The notes under the pieces were generated by a model that did no database searches, was not told the origin of the DNA, and worked only from the letters and a program-made list of their open reading frames with translations. A program made the position numbers and the translations under genes. A DNA stretch of 64,000 nt, taken from Chlamydoabsidia padenii (taxonomy: Eukaryota; Mucoromycota; Mucoromycetes; Mucorales; Cunninghamellaceae). Each line of letters starts with the position of its first letter. Within the stretch, counting starts at the first letter, position 1. The stretch lies in contig JAIWND010000001.1 in the NCBI GenBank assembly GCA_025330725.1, positions 1,054,001 through 1,118,000 of the forward strand. The letters run 5' to 3'. Of this stretch, positions 12,764 to 24,396 are shown one piece after another.

Positions 12764-13445
12764 TTAATGACAAGCGATACTACGAGCAGCAGATCTCCCT
12801 TGACCAAATACATAGTGACCAAAACCAGCACCAAGAATAGTCGCAATCATCAGATAACCATTGTAAGTCATAAAGACCAACATCAACCAAAAGCTAATAC
12901 CCATCAAGATAGCATACATGACCGATTGAAGGATTCGTTGCCGTTTGTCCAAACTATACAATCGAATCAGTCAGCTTCCGTAGGGCAATCACATAGGGGG
13001 TATTCCTTTTTTTTTTTTTTTTTTTACCTTGACACGCCCAGATACGGGGATAACAAGGCATCATATTCATTGGCACCAGAAGTACCATTACTGATTTGAC
13101 GTTTTCCACCTGCCAAGGTCGATGTCCAAGTAGATAGATATTCAAAACTAGCTGCGATAGCGAATATAACAGCACAAGAGATCACCATGCCCACCCAGGT
13201 TTGAATATGCCATGATTCAAATACAACACATACATTTTCTATTTGCCAATTGAAGATCATCTATGTAGCGACACGATAAAAGAAGATTAGAAGAGAGACT
13301 TCTTTTTTTTTTTTTCTTTTTTGATACGACTTGCATTCATACTGCACATTGGCATTCCCGGCATTGGCATATCGTGACCTTCATGGCCATGGTTCATTGG
13401 TGGTTCCATTCCCGTAAAGTCTTGATGATGTTGTGAGTGATCCAT
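12764..13445 (-). CDS. Ctr-type copper transporter
   Basis: Three exons (13335-13445, 13028-13260, 12764-12953) give 177 residues. The N-terminus is His/Met-rich (HSQHHQ, HGHEGHDMPMPGMPM), as in Ctr proteins that capture Cu(I) outside the cell or in the vacuole. Joining exons 1 and 2 restores the conserved MCSMNMIFNW entry to the membrane. Three hydrophobic segments follow, the second with MLVFMTYNGYLM (the MxxxM-like gate region) and the third with GAGFGHYVFG (the GxxxG packing motif). The copper-regulated family works as a trimer. The first intron uses a GC donor (GCAAGT), since the GT alternatives break the frame. Confidence 0.9.
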
Positions 13446-13533
13446 TTTGAATTGTATGAAAACAAATGTGTGTGTGAGAGAAAGAAAGATAAAGATAAAA
13501 ATAAAAAGAGGCGGAACTTTATAATTCAGCAAA

Positions 13534-13548
13534 GGCGGGATTTGAAAA
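13534..13548 (+). promoter_or_regulatory. recurrent promoter element upstream of the copper transporter
   Basis: GGCGGGATTTGAAAA, a full-consensus copy 89 bases before the Ctr ATG, in antisense orientation to that gene. Confidence 0.65.
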
Positions 13549-14354
13549 TGGATGGAGTGATACACCCCCACATGTGCCTGATCTGCGCCATTGAGAAATT
13601 TATGCTGCAATCAGGTATGATAGTGTGGGTATACTATTCGATGGGAAAGGGGCACCATTGTGAGTGATTAGTTCCTGAAAGTCATGAATGGGAGTGGTGA
13701 TCTTATTGTAGTACTAGGGTCGGTAACAATGAGGGGACTCGGGTTCTAGTTCCTCTGAAAATGAAATAGATTACTCAACGTATCATACCACCTTATTATG
13801 CAATCATTCCAACCAAAACCATTCTATTTTCAATTCATGCTACAGTATCTATTGCCATTTGGTAAAATGTAGTCAAATATGATCTTTCCTCAAAGGTGAA
13901 GGTTTCACAAACTGCGGGGCCTCAAAATCCAATTGCCCTTTTTAAAGAAAAACATTGGGAACACAAGAGAATGATCTTATCCTGCTAATATCAAGCTCAA
14001 AGGTAAATAGAAACAATGAACTAAAGAATGTGATGACTTTGATGACTCCATCCCACTAAAGCCAAAAAGCCTGCCACCAGCAAAAACCTTGACCCAGCAC
14101 CCAACTTATGATAGGTTTCATTGGATTCAACCATGGCGAATAGTGGGTAAGTTCCTTGCCTCTTACATTGTCTTGAATCGACAGGTGTAACAATAATCCA
14201 GTTACGCTCCTGCAAACAATTCCGATCCCGACAAAAGGAGCGGCGATTAAAACTTGGATTGAAAAGTTTTGATCTCTCTTTTTCAATCCATTTTCCTTTC
14301 CCCTTCCGACATATCCATTAACTCATCACCCTCCTTTACTTACTGTACCTTATA
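13549..14354. other. intergenic region, Old Yellow Enzyme promoter
   Basis: No coding exon is seen. A variant element CGGCGATTAAAA (14241-14252) lies about 105 bases before the reductase ATG, followed by a pyrimidine-rich leader (CTCTCTTTTTC, CCTTTCCCCTTCC). Confidence 0.5.
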
Positions 14355-15718
14355 ATGACAGTGCCTACTTTATTGTCTCCTATAAAGATTGGTGAAAATA
14401 CACTTGAACATAGAGTGGTGCTTGCCCCTCTCACTCGACTTCGCAATACTGAAGAAGGCATCATTCAAGATCATGTGGTCGAATACTATACTCAGCGTGC
14501 TACCAAGGGCGGTCTCTTGTTAACCGAGGCAACGTTAATCTCTCCTTCTGCTGGTGGATATAAATATGCTCCTGGGATCTATACTGACGAACAAGTGGAA
14601 GGATGGCGCAAGGTGACTGATGCTGTGCATGCCAAAGGTGCTGTCATTTACAATCAACTCTGGCATATTGGTCGTGCAACTCACTCTTCCTGTTTACCAA
14701 ATAACCAACTACCTGTGGCAGCTTCTGCTATTGCTATCAAGGGGAAAAATCTGTTTGGTGATGACTTTGAAGTGCCTCATGCTCTCACGGTGGATGAAAT
14801 TAAGGATTTGGTGCAAGATTTTGCCAATGCTGCCCAGAATGCTTTGAAAGCAGGTTTTGATGGTAAGTGGTATACATATAAAGGGGGCAGGGAACAAGTT
14901 GTTTAACCTGTATTTATGTATATACTTTTATAGGTATTGAAGTCCATTGTGGTAATGGGTATCTGGTGGACACTTTTATCAACACATCTAGCAACAACCG
15001 TACCGACGAATATGGTGGATCAATTGAAAACCGAGCAAGATTCGCTCTAGAAATTCTCGATGCTTTGGTGGATGCGATTGGAGCCAACAAGGTAGCACTT
15101 CGATTCTCACCTTGGTCTGGATTCCAAGACATGGAAGATGATACTCCGGTGGAAACATGGTCCTACATCACTCGACAAATCCAAACCAACCATCCTGATC
15201 TCGCTTATTTGCACTTTGTGGAATCTCGTGAAGGTGGGCACTCTGATGTAGAACTACAAGAACACGAATCTTTGGATCCCTTCCGAACTATCTGGCAAGG
15301 TCCTTTCATTACCTCTGGTGGTTTCCTCGATCCCAAGAAGGCTATGGAACGGTGTGACATGTCTCCCAACAACTTGGTCTCATTTGGCCGTCTCTTTATT
15401 GCTAATCCTGATCTTGTCGACCGAATTCGCAACAACTGGCCACTCAACAAATACCACCGGCCTACTTTTTATACCCAGGGTCTTGAAGGATATACCGACT
15501 ACCCCTTTTATACACCAACAGAGGATGATCACATTGAACAAGCCATCAAATCGACAGATGTTGAGGATGCCACCACTGGAACTCCTCTTGCCAATCAATC
15601 GGATCTCATCAATGATACAACCATCTCCTCTAACTCTGAATCTAACAAGGAATGTCATATCAAAGCTGACAAACGGAAATCAATGAAACTCAACAAGGCC
15701 AAGTGTGTGGTCCAATAA
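14355..15718 (+). CDS. Old Yellow Enzyme-family FMN ene-reductase
   Basis: Two exons (14355-14862, 14934-15718) give 430 residues. It is a flavin-dependent NADPH reductase that reduces activated C=C bonds, such as enones. Visible family signs: VVLAPLTRLRN near the N-terminus (FMN binding), LLLTEATLISPSAGGY, QLWHIGRATH, the substrate-binding pair H-x-x-N in IEVHCGNGYLVD (about residues 174 and 177), and RTDEYGGSIENRARF with the proton-donor Tyr. The FMN-phosphate region is present as ITSGG and LVSFGRLFIANPDLV. The C-terminus is about 50 residues longer than usual, charged and Ser/Asn-rich, ending KCVVQ; a CaaX-like end is possible but not certain. Confidence 0.93.
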
Positions 15719-16493
15719 AAGAGATATGTCTTTCCCCCCCTCTCTCCTTTTACTTTAATTCTTTATCCCCTTGCATTTTTATAGCCATTACTACTACTAC
15801 TACTACTACTACTACCATACTTGTAATTATATAGCGTATCTACTTTTAAAAACGATAATAAAAATGTCAACTTTTTATTGGTGAAATGTGTCAATCTCAG
15901 GTCAAAAAGTGTGCATATGATATTCAATTTGGGCCGACATTCAAAAAAAAAGACTATTTCCGCGCGATGCGACTTTTATATGGAAACTAAGCCCACCTTT
16001 GATAGGTGACACAAACATGTATCTAGTTTGGTTGTCAAATATGTTACCATAAAACAAAAAGCGACAAAGGGTTTGTTGCTCTCCTTTTTTTTTTTTTTTT
16101 ATTGATCGGTACCTTTTCAAATCCCGCTTTAACTGATACATTTGTGTTCTAAATCAAGATAACCCTGTGCTCATTTATGATGATTGATCACTTTTCTTAT
16201 AACACAAACTCTTTTCTATGTTATTTGTATCAATGTAGTTGATTTAAGTTTCAGGTACACCTATTTAAAAACCAGAGTCTTTTTGCATGACAGATCCCAT
16301 TTTGGACCATATTCAAACCCCGTCTTTCCCAACAGACTGCAGATGAAATAGTTATCCCATAGAAAAAGGCTTTAAAGTTGTTGTATGCGACGTGCAATAA
16401 AACATCGATAAGCCAAGTGGGTTATGTGGAGTTCACTTTGCCTTGTTATGTAGACCCGCAATAGTGGCTATCTTGAAAAAGAGTGAGGGTGGT
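15719..16493. other. gene-poor stretch with repeated elements
   Basis: No convincing coding exon. A (CTA/ACT)n run lies at about 15789-15815. Copies of the recurrent element are at 16114-16127 (TTTTCAAATCCCGC) and 16311-16323 (ATTCAAACCCCGT). The T-run at 16085-16100 is next to the first. Confidence 0.5.
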
Positions 16494-17215
16494 GGCGGCG
16501 GAATTTGAAAATCATAAAAATAGAAAAACGGTGCCTCTTTTTCTTTTTCTTTCTTTCTTTCTTTCTTCACTTCTTCACCAGTTACAATTATGCAGTGGCT
16601 GAAACTACCAATGACTCTTTGGTTGAATCTTCTCTAATTGGTATACTTATAAAAACGACTGAAATGGCTCATTATGGTTGGGTCTTACTTGCTCTTACAA
16701 TCTACGATACTCGGGACTGTGTCGTTGGATATACAATAAAATCTAACGACTACTCTTGGTGCCTCTGATGGTTATGTGCACTCCTTCCAAGGTCCTTGTG
16801 GTTACTGAACTCGGTGTTGGTCTGGATATCTTTGGGCTAAAGTAAGTTGGTAAATTAGGACAAGTAGGGATTTGAAAAATAAAGAGGTGGAGGGTGTAAA
16901 CTAAAGTGTTTTATTGTGGGCACCACAGCTGAACATTATCTTTAACCTTTACCAGTATCTTGTTTGACTCTTGTACTCCTACATTAGACAATAGAACCTA
17001 CACCACTTTTAGCGATGCCAAATCTACAAATCCTGAATCCAAGAAGGATGACACCAAATCTACACTAACGGCGACCATTGAAAACGGCTTGAAAATTGAC
17101 ACCTGCTGACCAAGAAGACGTTTGGTCCACTCCTATTGACAATGAACCATCATATCACCTCCTTTTAGATGATATAAAGTAGACATGAAATATTACTTTA
17201 ATCCTTGATTTAATA
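16494..17215 (+). pseudogene. possible decayed gene behind an intact promoter element
   Basis: GGCGGCGGAATTTGAAA (16494-16510) is followed by a pyrimidine-rich leader (CTTTTTCTTTCTTTC), as at real genes here. Beyond it the longest frame runs to 16768 and contains a hydrophobic start and the stretch AETTNDSLVESSLIGILIK, but no ATG opens it cleanly. Neighbouring frames continue with DGYVHSFQGPCGY and, after another element at 16867-16879, with a Thr/Ser/Lys-rich stretch and a poly(A)-like AATAAA near 17213. A frameshifted relic or a non-coding transcript would both fit. No family is recognised. Confidence 0.25.
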
Positions 17216-17344
17216 AAACGTTTTTTTAGAACATCATATAAATCCTCACTTTGTCTGGGTTTCACAAACTCGAAAATGTTGATATAAATATAACCCCGAC
17301 CGCATTTTTCCTCTCTTCTCTCTTCTCTCTCTCACACTCAAATC

Positions 17345-18646
17345 ATGTCTTCATTGACATCACCGTCTGTTAGTAAGTATTTACAAATGAATCTTTTAAT
17401 AAACTTTGGTTACATAATAACGCTTTATTTATATCCTTCTAGATAAAAACACTGCGCGATTTGCACCCAAAGTGAAACAACGAGAAAGACGTGGGACATC
17501 CTTAAAGACATCCATCCTGCCATCAACTAGTCGATCAACCATCTCGACCTCCTTATTTACCAGTAAGAACATAACACTTGCGGATATAACTTCTAATACT
17601 CCCAACAAGGAAGACTTCAACTCAGTAACACCTTTATCAACACTGCCATCGTCTTCTTCAGCTCCGATACCCTCCATTCCAGTCGTACGATTCGAAGAAC
17701 CAGTGACAACAAACCTACCAGCACCCAAATCGAAAACACAACCACATACCAAAAAAAGGCGCCCTTCGACTACTCCTTTGACCACATTCAGTGTACCAAC
17801 CAAAGGTGAACATACAGTAGGAATAGCGCCACCACTATCAGGCGACACTCTTATTTCTGCATCACCACCACCACCACCACCACCGACCCCCATAACTCCG
17901 ACCACGCATGATAGCTTAATACCGGATCAACCAAGAAAAAGAAAACGATCGACAATGGATACAACACAACCACTAGTGACACTTGATGATATATCACACG
18001 ATCCAGCAAGACCAGAATTGATGCAGAAACCATTATCCTACTTTACTGATGATTTGGCCACTGGTATTGTCTCTCGATCATTCAAGAATAGGAAAACAAA
18101 AGGCGATAATGCTACATTGACAACAACAACAACAACAACAACAACACAAGCACCAACACAAGAAGATCAACCTACTGAACCTATTCAAGAACACCATGAT
18201 GGTTTACAAGAATCGTAAGTGATGGAAAAAAAGAAGAAAGTATCTCACCCAGCCCTTTCCCTAATAGATCAACTGCACCACAAGTACGACTCGTGAATGG
18301 GGAAATAGTATTAGATACGTCTTCGTTATATATCGATACACCCTTGGGACGACGACAACAGGTGGAATACGAAGTGGTGGAAGAAGATAGTACGACAAAG
18401 AAGATCAATAGTCGAACACATGGGAAACAGCATGGTAGCTTTGGCCGACGATGGACGCAAAAGGAAACGGATCTATTTTATCGTGGAATCAAACAATATG
18501 GTACCGACTTTGAAATGATTGCCTCGATCATACCATCACGCTCACGGAATGAAATCAAACGAATGTTTACTCGACAAGAAAAACGACATCCTATGAAAAT
18601 CACCGAAACCATAATGCAGCGGGCCAATCAAGATACAGCGACATGA
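17345..18646 (+). CDS. BDP1: TFIIIB subunit B'' (Bdp1), SANT-domain protein
   Basis: Three exons (17345-17372, 17443-18214, 18268-18646) give 392 residues. Bdp1 joins TBP and Brf1 to form TFIIIB, which recruits RNA polymerase III. The N-terminus has the conserved ARFAPKVKQRERRG. A long Pro/Ser/Thr-rich linker follows, with a poly-Pro and a poly-Thr run. The conserved core starts with PQVRLVNGEIVLDTSSLYID and leads into the extended SANT domain, RRWTQKETDLFYRGIKQYG then FEMIASIIPSRSRNEIKRMF. It is shorter than yeast Bdp1 (594 residues). An AACCCCG look-alike of the recurrent element lies 55 bases upstream. The RPC2 gene for a Pol III core subunit lies 20 kb away in the same window. Confidence 0.9.
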
Positions 18647-18787
18647 TCTCCCCTAGTGATTAGCAGATTTATATTGTCCATACTTTTTTTTATTCTTCTT
18701 TATTACAATAAATGATTACGAATATACAATTTAAAAAAAAATGGATTCTATACTATAATAAAAATAATAATCCTATTCCACATAATA

Positions 18788-20404
18788 TCAAGTCTGAACC
18801 ACCATATACTGTAGGTAATTTGACCACATGTTTTGTGCAGCAGGGGACTTTTGGACAAACAACCATGCCAGATCCAACCAACTCTGTACCGACAGATCCT
18901 TCATATCATAATCCACATCCGTAGCATATTCCACTTTAAAGACAGGTCGTGTCGTCTTGTCATGTCGGTATTGTTCATTCCAGTAGCCCAAGTCCGTATA
19001 CCATTGCGTATATTTCATCCATCTACCAAAGTGATGAGAGGTAGGATCCGTATTGTATTCGTTGATTCTAAACGTGGGGTTGTAGACAGGTAAGAGAGGA
19101 GGAGCGACATGAACCACCACGAGGTCATTGGTGCCATTGTAATGTTTAAGAGAATGTTGATATTGTCGATGGAGTCTTCGTCCGACATTGCTGCTTTGTG
19201 GTGAATGATAGTCGCCGCTAGCTGAGCGATGCAAGATTTGAAAGTGATCGAGATTGGCGTGACCATAGAGATGAGCCTGAATCACGTCTTGATATTCTAA
19301 TGCCAAGTGAATATAACCATCCAGGCAATCCCGTTTGAATGTTTTGGTGGTTGGAGGAACATGACCCATCATGTATACCTTGACCCCATCCGATCGTGCT
19401 TGTTCGAGTTGTTGTTGTATCCATACCATATGATCCTTCCCTGGTCCTTCTTCACCGCACTGTCCTACCGCATCGTTCGATTCGAAAAAGTAGAGTGTGT
19501 TGAGTGAGAGGACACGAATGCCCCGAGATACGTCCACACGATAGTAGCCACCACGATGGAATGTCGATACTTGGTCAGTTGGAATCAGGTCGCTCCAAAT
19601 ATCGCTATACACCACCAGTTGCGTATTGTCGTGCTTGTCTATCGGTCCTGTTAGTTTATTGTGAGGATGGACGTCATTGTTGCCCAAGCAAGGTACCAAA
19701 GGAATACTAGAATTATCGAAAGATCGTCGAAAGGCTTGTTGTAAAGCACGAGTTATCTTGATGTTGTATCCCAAGATTTCTTTACCGGATCGTCGGATTT
19801 CATCAGGTTCAGTATCGTGTCTTAAAAAAAAAAAAAAAAAAAGAGACAATTCAAGTTTTTGGGATTTTATTCCAACCCACTGATCGGGATTTGAATATAT
19901 CACTTCATTTGCCCGAGACCCATGTTCTTTTTTACCTTGCATTGTCCCCCGTCCATACAATAAAATCAATCTTGTCTTTCCATTCTTGAGCAATCCAATC
20001 AATACTGTGATATACCATGTGAGGAGAAGCGTCACAATCCGAAGCAGGAGTCCCCCAATGACCAGCCAGTTTACTTTTGCGTGCCTTTTTCTTCTTGTGT
20101 TTCTTTGGATCACGATGACAGAATGATGTGATGGTTGCACCAACTCGGTAATGATCATCCATCTAAAATAAATAAAAATCAGCACGAGGTTATCATCCCT
20201 TTGAATGATCATACTTACATGAATATCAGTCAAGTGTAAAAACCGACCATGTTGTGGATAGGATTTTACTGGATTGTGTGATGATGATGATAATACTTGT
20301 TGTGGTGGAGATGATATACCCTGGACTGAGGAGGAGGATCCAAAGAGATAAAGTATACTTGTGAGGTAAACCCATCGAGAAGGAAGATGCATGATTGTTA
20401 CCAT
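18788..20404 (-). CDS. PPN1: endopolyphosphatase, metallophosphatase superfamily
   Basis: Three exons (20219-20404, 19936-20162, 18788-19820) give 481 residues. Ppn1 cleaves long-chain polyphosphate inside the vacuole. A hydrophobic N-terminal segment (YLTSILYLFG) fits a signal anchor. The metal ligands are in order: FLHLTDIH, IVWTGDNARHD, VPCLGNNDVHPHN, MGHVPPT and YGHANLDHF. GNND followed by a PHN segment and the SLNTLYFFESNDAV stretch are typical of the Ppn1 branch; acid sphingomyelinase-like phosphatases are the nearest alternative. Yeast Ppn1 is longer (674 residues). Intron 2 holds a copy of the recurrent element at 19884. It converges on BDP1. Confidence 0.88.
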   Translation of the reverse strand: MVTIMHLPSRWVYLTSILYLFGSSSSVQGISSPPQQVLSSSSHNPVKSYPQHGRFLHLTDIHVSMIIQRDDNLVLIFIYFRWMIITELVQPSHHSVIVIQRNTRRKRHAKVNWLVIGGLLLRIVTLLLTWYITVLIGLLKNGKTRLILLYGRGTMQGKKEHGSRANEVIYSNPDQWVGIKSQKLELSLFFFFFLRHDTEPDEIRRSGKEILGYNIKITRALQQAFRRSFDNSSIPLVPCLGNNDVHPHNKLTGPIDKHDNTQLVVYSDIWSDLIPTDQVSTFHRGGYYRVDVSRGIRVLSLNTLYFFESNDAVGQCGEEGPGKDHMVWIQQQLEQARSDGVKVYMMGHVPPTTKTFKRDCLDGYIHLALEYQDVIQAHLYGHANLDHFQILHRSASGDYHSPQSSNVGRRLHRQYQHSLKHYNGTNDLVVVHVAPPLLPVYNPTFRINEYNTDPTSHHFGRWMKYTQWYTDLGYWNEQYRHDKTTRPVFKVEYATDVDYDMKDLSVQSWLDLAWLFVQKSPAAQNMWSNYLQYMVVQT

Positions 20405-20543
20405 CTGAATCTAAATGTAGTGAATAAAACAAAAGAAGAAAGAAAAAAAGGAAGAGTTCAGTTTAAAAGCGCATGGTTTTATTATTTTTCTAGTCCCGTG
20501 ATAATCCCCGCTGGTATTTCCACGACCCCCAATGCATCCACAC

Positions 20544-20556
20544 TTTTCAAGCCCCG
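20544..20556 (-). promoter_or_regulatory. recurrent promoter element upstream of PPN1
   Basis: TTTTCAAGCCCCG, sense-oriented for PPN1, 140 bases before its ATG; a related GTTTAAAAGCGC stands at 20461. Confidence 0.45.
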
Positions 20557-20691
20557 ATATCATTACCAACGTAGTTAATTTACTTCATTATGATAGAATA
20601 AACAGAGTATGGCTAATAATAGTATAAATATATATAAAACTACGTGATACCACGTGGGTAAACAAAAAGGAAGAGATAGACCATAAAATAT

Positions 20692-21812
20692 TTATTCAAT
20701 GGGTTCATAGTCTGATCGATCCAAAAACAACGGAGATGAGGAGATGCCGAGCCATTTCTTGACCACCGAAGAAAACAGGATACATTGAAGGACAATTACC
20801 GAGTCAATAGTCAATTGAACAATACCACAACCAATGAATTGGAATGGAGCTTTGGTATAGATGTAGTAAAACACCTTGAAGCCATCACCCAGGAACTAAA
20901 TCATTCAAATTCAATGTTAGTATCCTATCCATTACCTTTTGTTGTTGATGTTGGATCTTACCCATGATGCTAATACCAATAAACTAAATCCATCGGTCGA
21001 TCGTCGTTTATAGTTGGAGATACATTGAGGTAATGGCAACGTACTTTCGATGCCAAGACTGATGATCCCCAGCAAGTCGATAAAGAAGGGCAAACGATTC
21101 ATGAAGATGTACAAGAGAGCAATGATTGTGGTGAAGGCTAATAGAAAGTTAAGGTATTCTAAATAAGTCGACCATTGCCAAAATAAATGTCGTTTTTGCC
21201 AAGCACGGTGCCACGGATGATCTGCTTCAATTGATAAAGAAGACGCTGAGCTACGGCTACTGTTGCTGTTTCGCCGATGTTCGTCTATCCATGAGAGTGT
21301 AGGTCGATATCGCACTACAATTTCTAATAAAATTAATTGTGATAGAATCATGACAATGGATTGGACTAAAAGTGTAGTATCAAAGCGTTCACCAAACCTA
21401 GCATACCATATAAGTGTGTACGTTAATTTTCATTGTTTTCAGCCCTACTTCTTTTTTTTCTATTCTATCACTTACCAAAAGAAGATTCTAAGAATACTAT
21501 AGGATAATATAAAACAAGTTGAAGGGTTTTATCCATATGGTGATTGTACGTACAGTACTTACTTTGCAAATAGGAGAATAGCACACGTCTTGGGATTGAA
21601 TCCAGCGCTGGTTCCGTCTTTATAAATGAGTCGATACTTTTGATATTAGTAATATATATATATATATATATATATAAGAAGAGTGAGTAATAAAAATAAA
21701 AATAAAAAAGAGTCGAGGTAGTAATGTGGATAGCACTTACTTGGTCTATGTAACCAATGACTGGGCCAAACACCATGCCCAAGGACAATAGTACGGAAGC
21801 AATATCAATCAT
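20692..21812 (-). CDS. PQ-loop membrane protein (SLC66A2/Any1-like)
   Basis: Five exons (21741-21812, 21563-21636, 21476-21496, 20962-21397, 20692-20895) give 268 residues. The first PQ loop is VFGPVIGYIDQYRLIYKDG with the Gln at the usual place of Pro-Gln, followed by TSAGFNP. Exons 2 to 4 build the conserved AKNILRIFFWFGERFDTTLL. The second PQ loop is GIESTLPLPQCISNYKRRST followed by DGFSLLVLASWFLGDGFK. This matches the PQLC1/SLC66A2 and yeast Any1/Cfs1 branch, which acts at endosome and Golgi membranes in phospholipid asymmetry. About seven TM segments are seen. Exon 3 is a 21-base micro-exon, and the frame closes only with it. Confidence 0.85.
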
Positions 21813-22859
21813 GAAGGAAAGGAGAGGAGGTAAGTGTTATTGAAGATGAGTGAATGGAGTAAAAAGGAATGAAGTAAGAATTGCAGTAATAAAACGAATG
21901 ACTAGTGGATTTGTTAAATTAAGTGAAGGGGAAGTGTGGAAGAAAGAAGAAGAAAAAGGCAGGGAAAGGAAAAATTCCTTACCATTCAGATAAACTAATT
22001 TCAAATCGCGACATCGAGGCCATGTAACACACGCAGGTTGGGCAACTACACAAAGATTAATTCATAGTATTTCTGCTGCATGATTAAAAACCCTTTTTTC
22101 ATGCATTTCCCCTCCCCCCCCCCCTTTTTTTTTGGACGTTTAAGCTTCTTTAGTTTTACCAAACATATGGTTTACCTTCTCTGTGTGATGATTTAGGTTA
22201 TGTTTGCCAGTGTATCACTGTTACATATCTTTATGGCAATGGACCTGATAAGTGCTCATATCGCATTAAATAAAAAACCAATTTCATAGGCTATTGGAAG
22301 ATCGGCCTGACAGAGGGGCCACTCTGCTGGTACTTTTGTTTTTTTTGTTTTTGCTTGCGTGCCTGATGGATTCTCTCTCAAGGAGCCACCCACTATTTCA
22401 AATCCCGACAGTGATCATTCCTGGTAATAGATCCACTTTTATTATGATAAAGACAAAGATGATCATTCTAAAGAGAGCTGACAATCAACTACTTCTTTGT
22501 TTGATGTGAGTCTAGACTATGGACGATCTAATATATTGACAAGACTGTGCACTATGCAAATGGTTCATGCAAATAAAAAAAAAGACAACAACAAAGACGA
22601 TTAGGACAACATTAATTAGGTTTTTATTATATAGATTAAAACAACACAGTGTTGCCATAAACATTATCATAACAACTAGGGTCAATGTATACATAATGGG
22701 TAATAATAATAAAAAGTAAAACTATTGTACAAAAGGGAGGTGTGTTTTTTTAACAACAACCAGCATATAGTTGCATAAACCAATGAATATTAATAGTAAG
22801 AAGTAAATAATTAATAGTATTAGTAATAATAATAATAGATAAAGATAAATCAAGTAATT
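21813..22859. other. intergenic region with two elements
   Basis: TTTCAAATCGCGAC (21999-22012) lies about 187 bases before the PQ-loop gene. ATTTCAAATCCCGAC (22395-22409) has no gene next to it. No convincing coding exon is visible; the stretch 22300-22510 is open but low in coding character. Confidence 0.5.
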
Positions 22860-24112
22860 CTAAATGGCCAGAGAGTGCACCTCCATGTTTGTTGTCCCTC
22901 GCGTTGTTGCATCCGTTCTAGTTGTTTTCGTGGCTGGTTCCTTCCCCTTTTTCGTTGGTGTGGTCGTTTTGTTAGGTTGATGACAATGGAACCATTGAGA
23001 GAATCGTCGGGTCCAAGACGAGGATGGTTTAGTAGTTGCTAGACGATGAATATCTGAATCACTGGATCGACGGCTATGTTGACTGGGTGAAGAAGAGATC
23101 ACAGGATCCTTCATCATTCTGAATAAAGGCAACGATATCCGATGATGATGATGATGATGATGATGATGTGTGTTGGACTTGTGTTCTAGTGATTGTTGTT
23201 CATTGGTGTTGGTGTGAATAGGTGTATTTGTTGAAACAGTACTGTTATTGTGATATGGTATATCATCATCCGATATTGGCTCCACAGGTGCATATTTCAG
23301 TGGTCTTGGTGGGTATTGAGTGATGACAGGAGGTTGGACAGTGGTAGTATAATGATATAATGATGAATGTCGTTGTTGTTGTGGTGGTGGTGGTATGGAG
23401 ATGGTAGTATTCACGGCGATTTTAGTTGGTGGTGATGATTCTTGAGATGATAGAGACGAGGTGGAAGGATGTTGTGGATCGTGACTATTGGAGTCAAAGA
23501 TTGTGTCCGCATGTGGATGTCGATGTTGTGGTGATTTCTTGGAGAGTGACCAAGAATGAAACACAGATGTGCGTTGTTCTTCGGGTGGTGGTGCTGTGAT
23601 GAGATCTTGTGAGGCTCGTTGTTGTTGTTGTGGTGATGGTGGTGGTGGTGGTATTGTTTTGAAGACTTCGAATTTCGCACGCAAGTAGGCAGAAGATCGT
23701 CGTAATAAATCGCCTGCTGATCGTCGTCGAAGATGTTGTGATGAAATGTCATTGTTGTTGTTGTTGTTGTTCTCTTCTTTAAGAGATGGAGGAGATGGAG
23801 CAGGTGGAGTGTTGATTTGTGGTATTGATTCCACTCTTTCTGGTGTTCGAGCTCGAGACTGGTAAGAATCACTTGACAAGGAGACATTCTGAAGATAGTA
23901 ATAATAAAAAAAAAGTATTTATTAGTTATCTGTATTCTGTATTTATTGCATCAACTTACTTCGCCTACCATTTCAGCCTGTAGTCTTGATCGTTTCTTGT
24001 CGAATTGACGAATGAGTTCCGTTGAGAAAGAATCGCCGTCCAAGACAATACTACTAAGTGTTGGCAACCATTGTTGTTGTAAATAAAGTGTTGGTGGTGG
24101 TGCTATGGCCAT
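22860..24112 (-). CDS. low-complexity Ser/Pro/His-rich protein of unknown function
   Basis: Two exons (23960-24112, 22860-23888) give 393 residues. The first 50 residues are more ordered (LPTLSSIVLDGDSFSTELIRQF then DKKRSRLQAEM, helical). The rest is disordered, with runs of Asn, Pro, Gln and nine His, and several basic Ser motifs of the kind RRxS (RRRSAG, RRSSDS, RRFS), which could be PKA-type phosphorylation sites. There is no membrane segment or known catalytic motif. The downstream half is open over 1 kb without a stop, which supports coding. Function unknown. Confidence 0.65.
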
Positions 24113-24207
24113 TAATCAACTCGTCAGTAATATATAGAATAGGAATCTTTTTTGGAAGAAGAGAAAGAAAAGGAGGAAAAGGTGGGCGAGCGGTCTTTTT
24201 ATCAAGA

Positions 24208-24220
24208 GCGCGTTTTAAAA
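24208..24220. promoter_or_regulatory. recurrent promoter element (variant)
   Basis: GCGCGTTTTAAAA, 96 bases before the ATG of the low-complexity protein. Confidence 0.35.
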
Positions 24221-24396
24221 TTGACGATAACCCACTACAGGTGGCACAAATAAGGTTTATAAGGTACAAAGCAAAAACTTTTTTTTTTCCCCTGTTGATA
24301 TTCGTTCAAGAGGAATAGTAGACAATAACAAAAGAGTAAAAGGGAAAACAAACAATAAAGAAAAACAAAAAGAAGGCACACAAAGGATACTAATAA

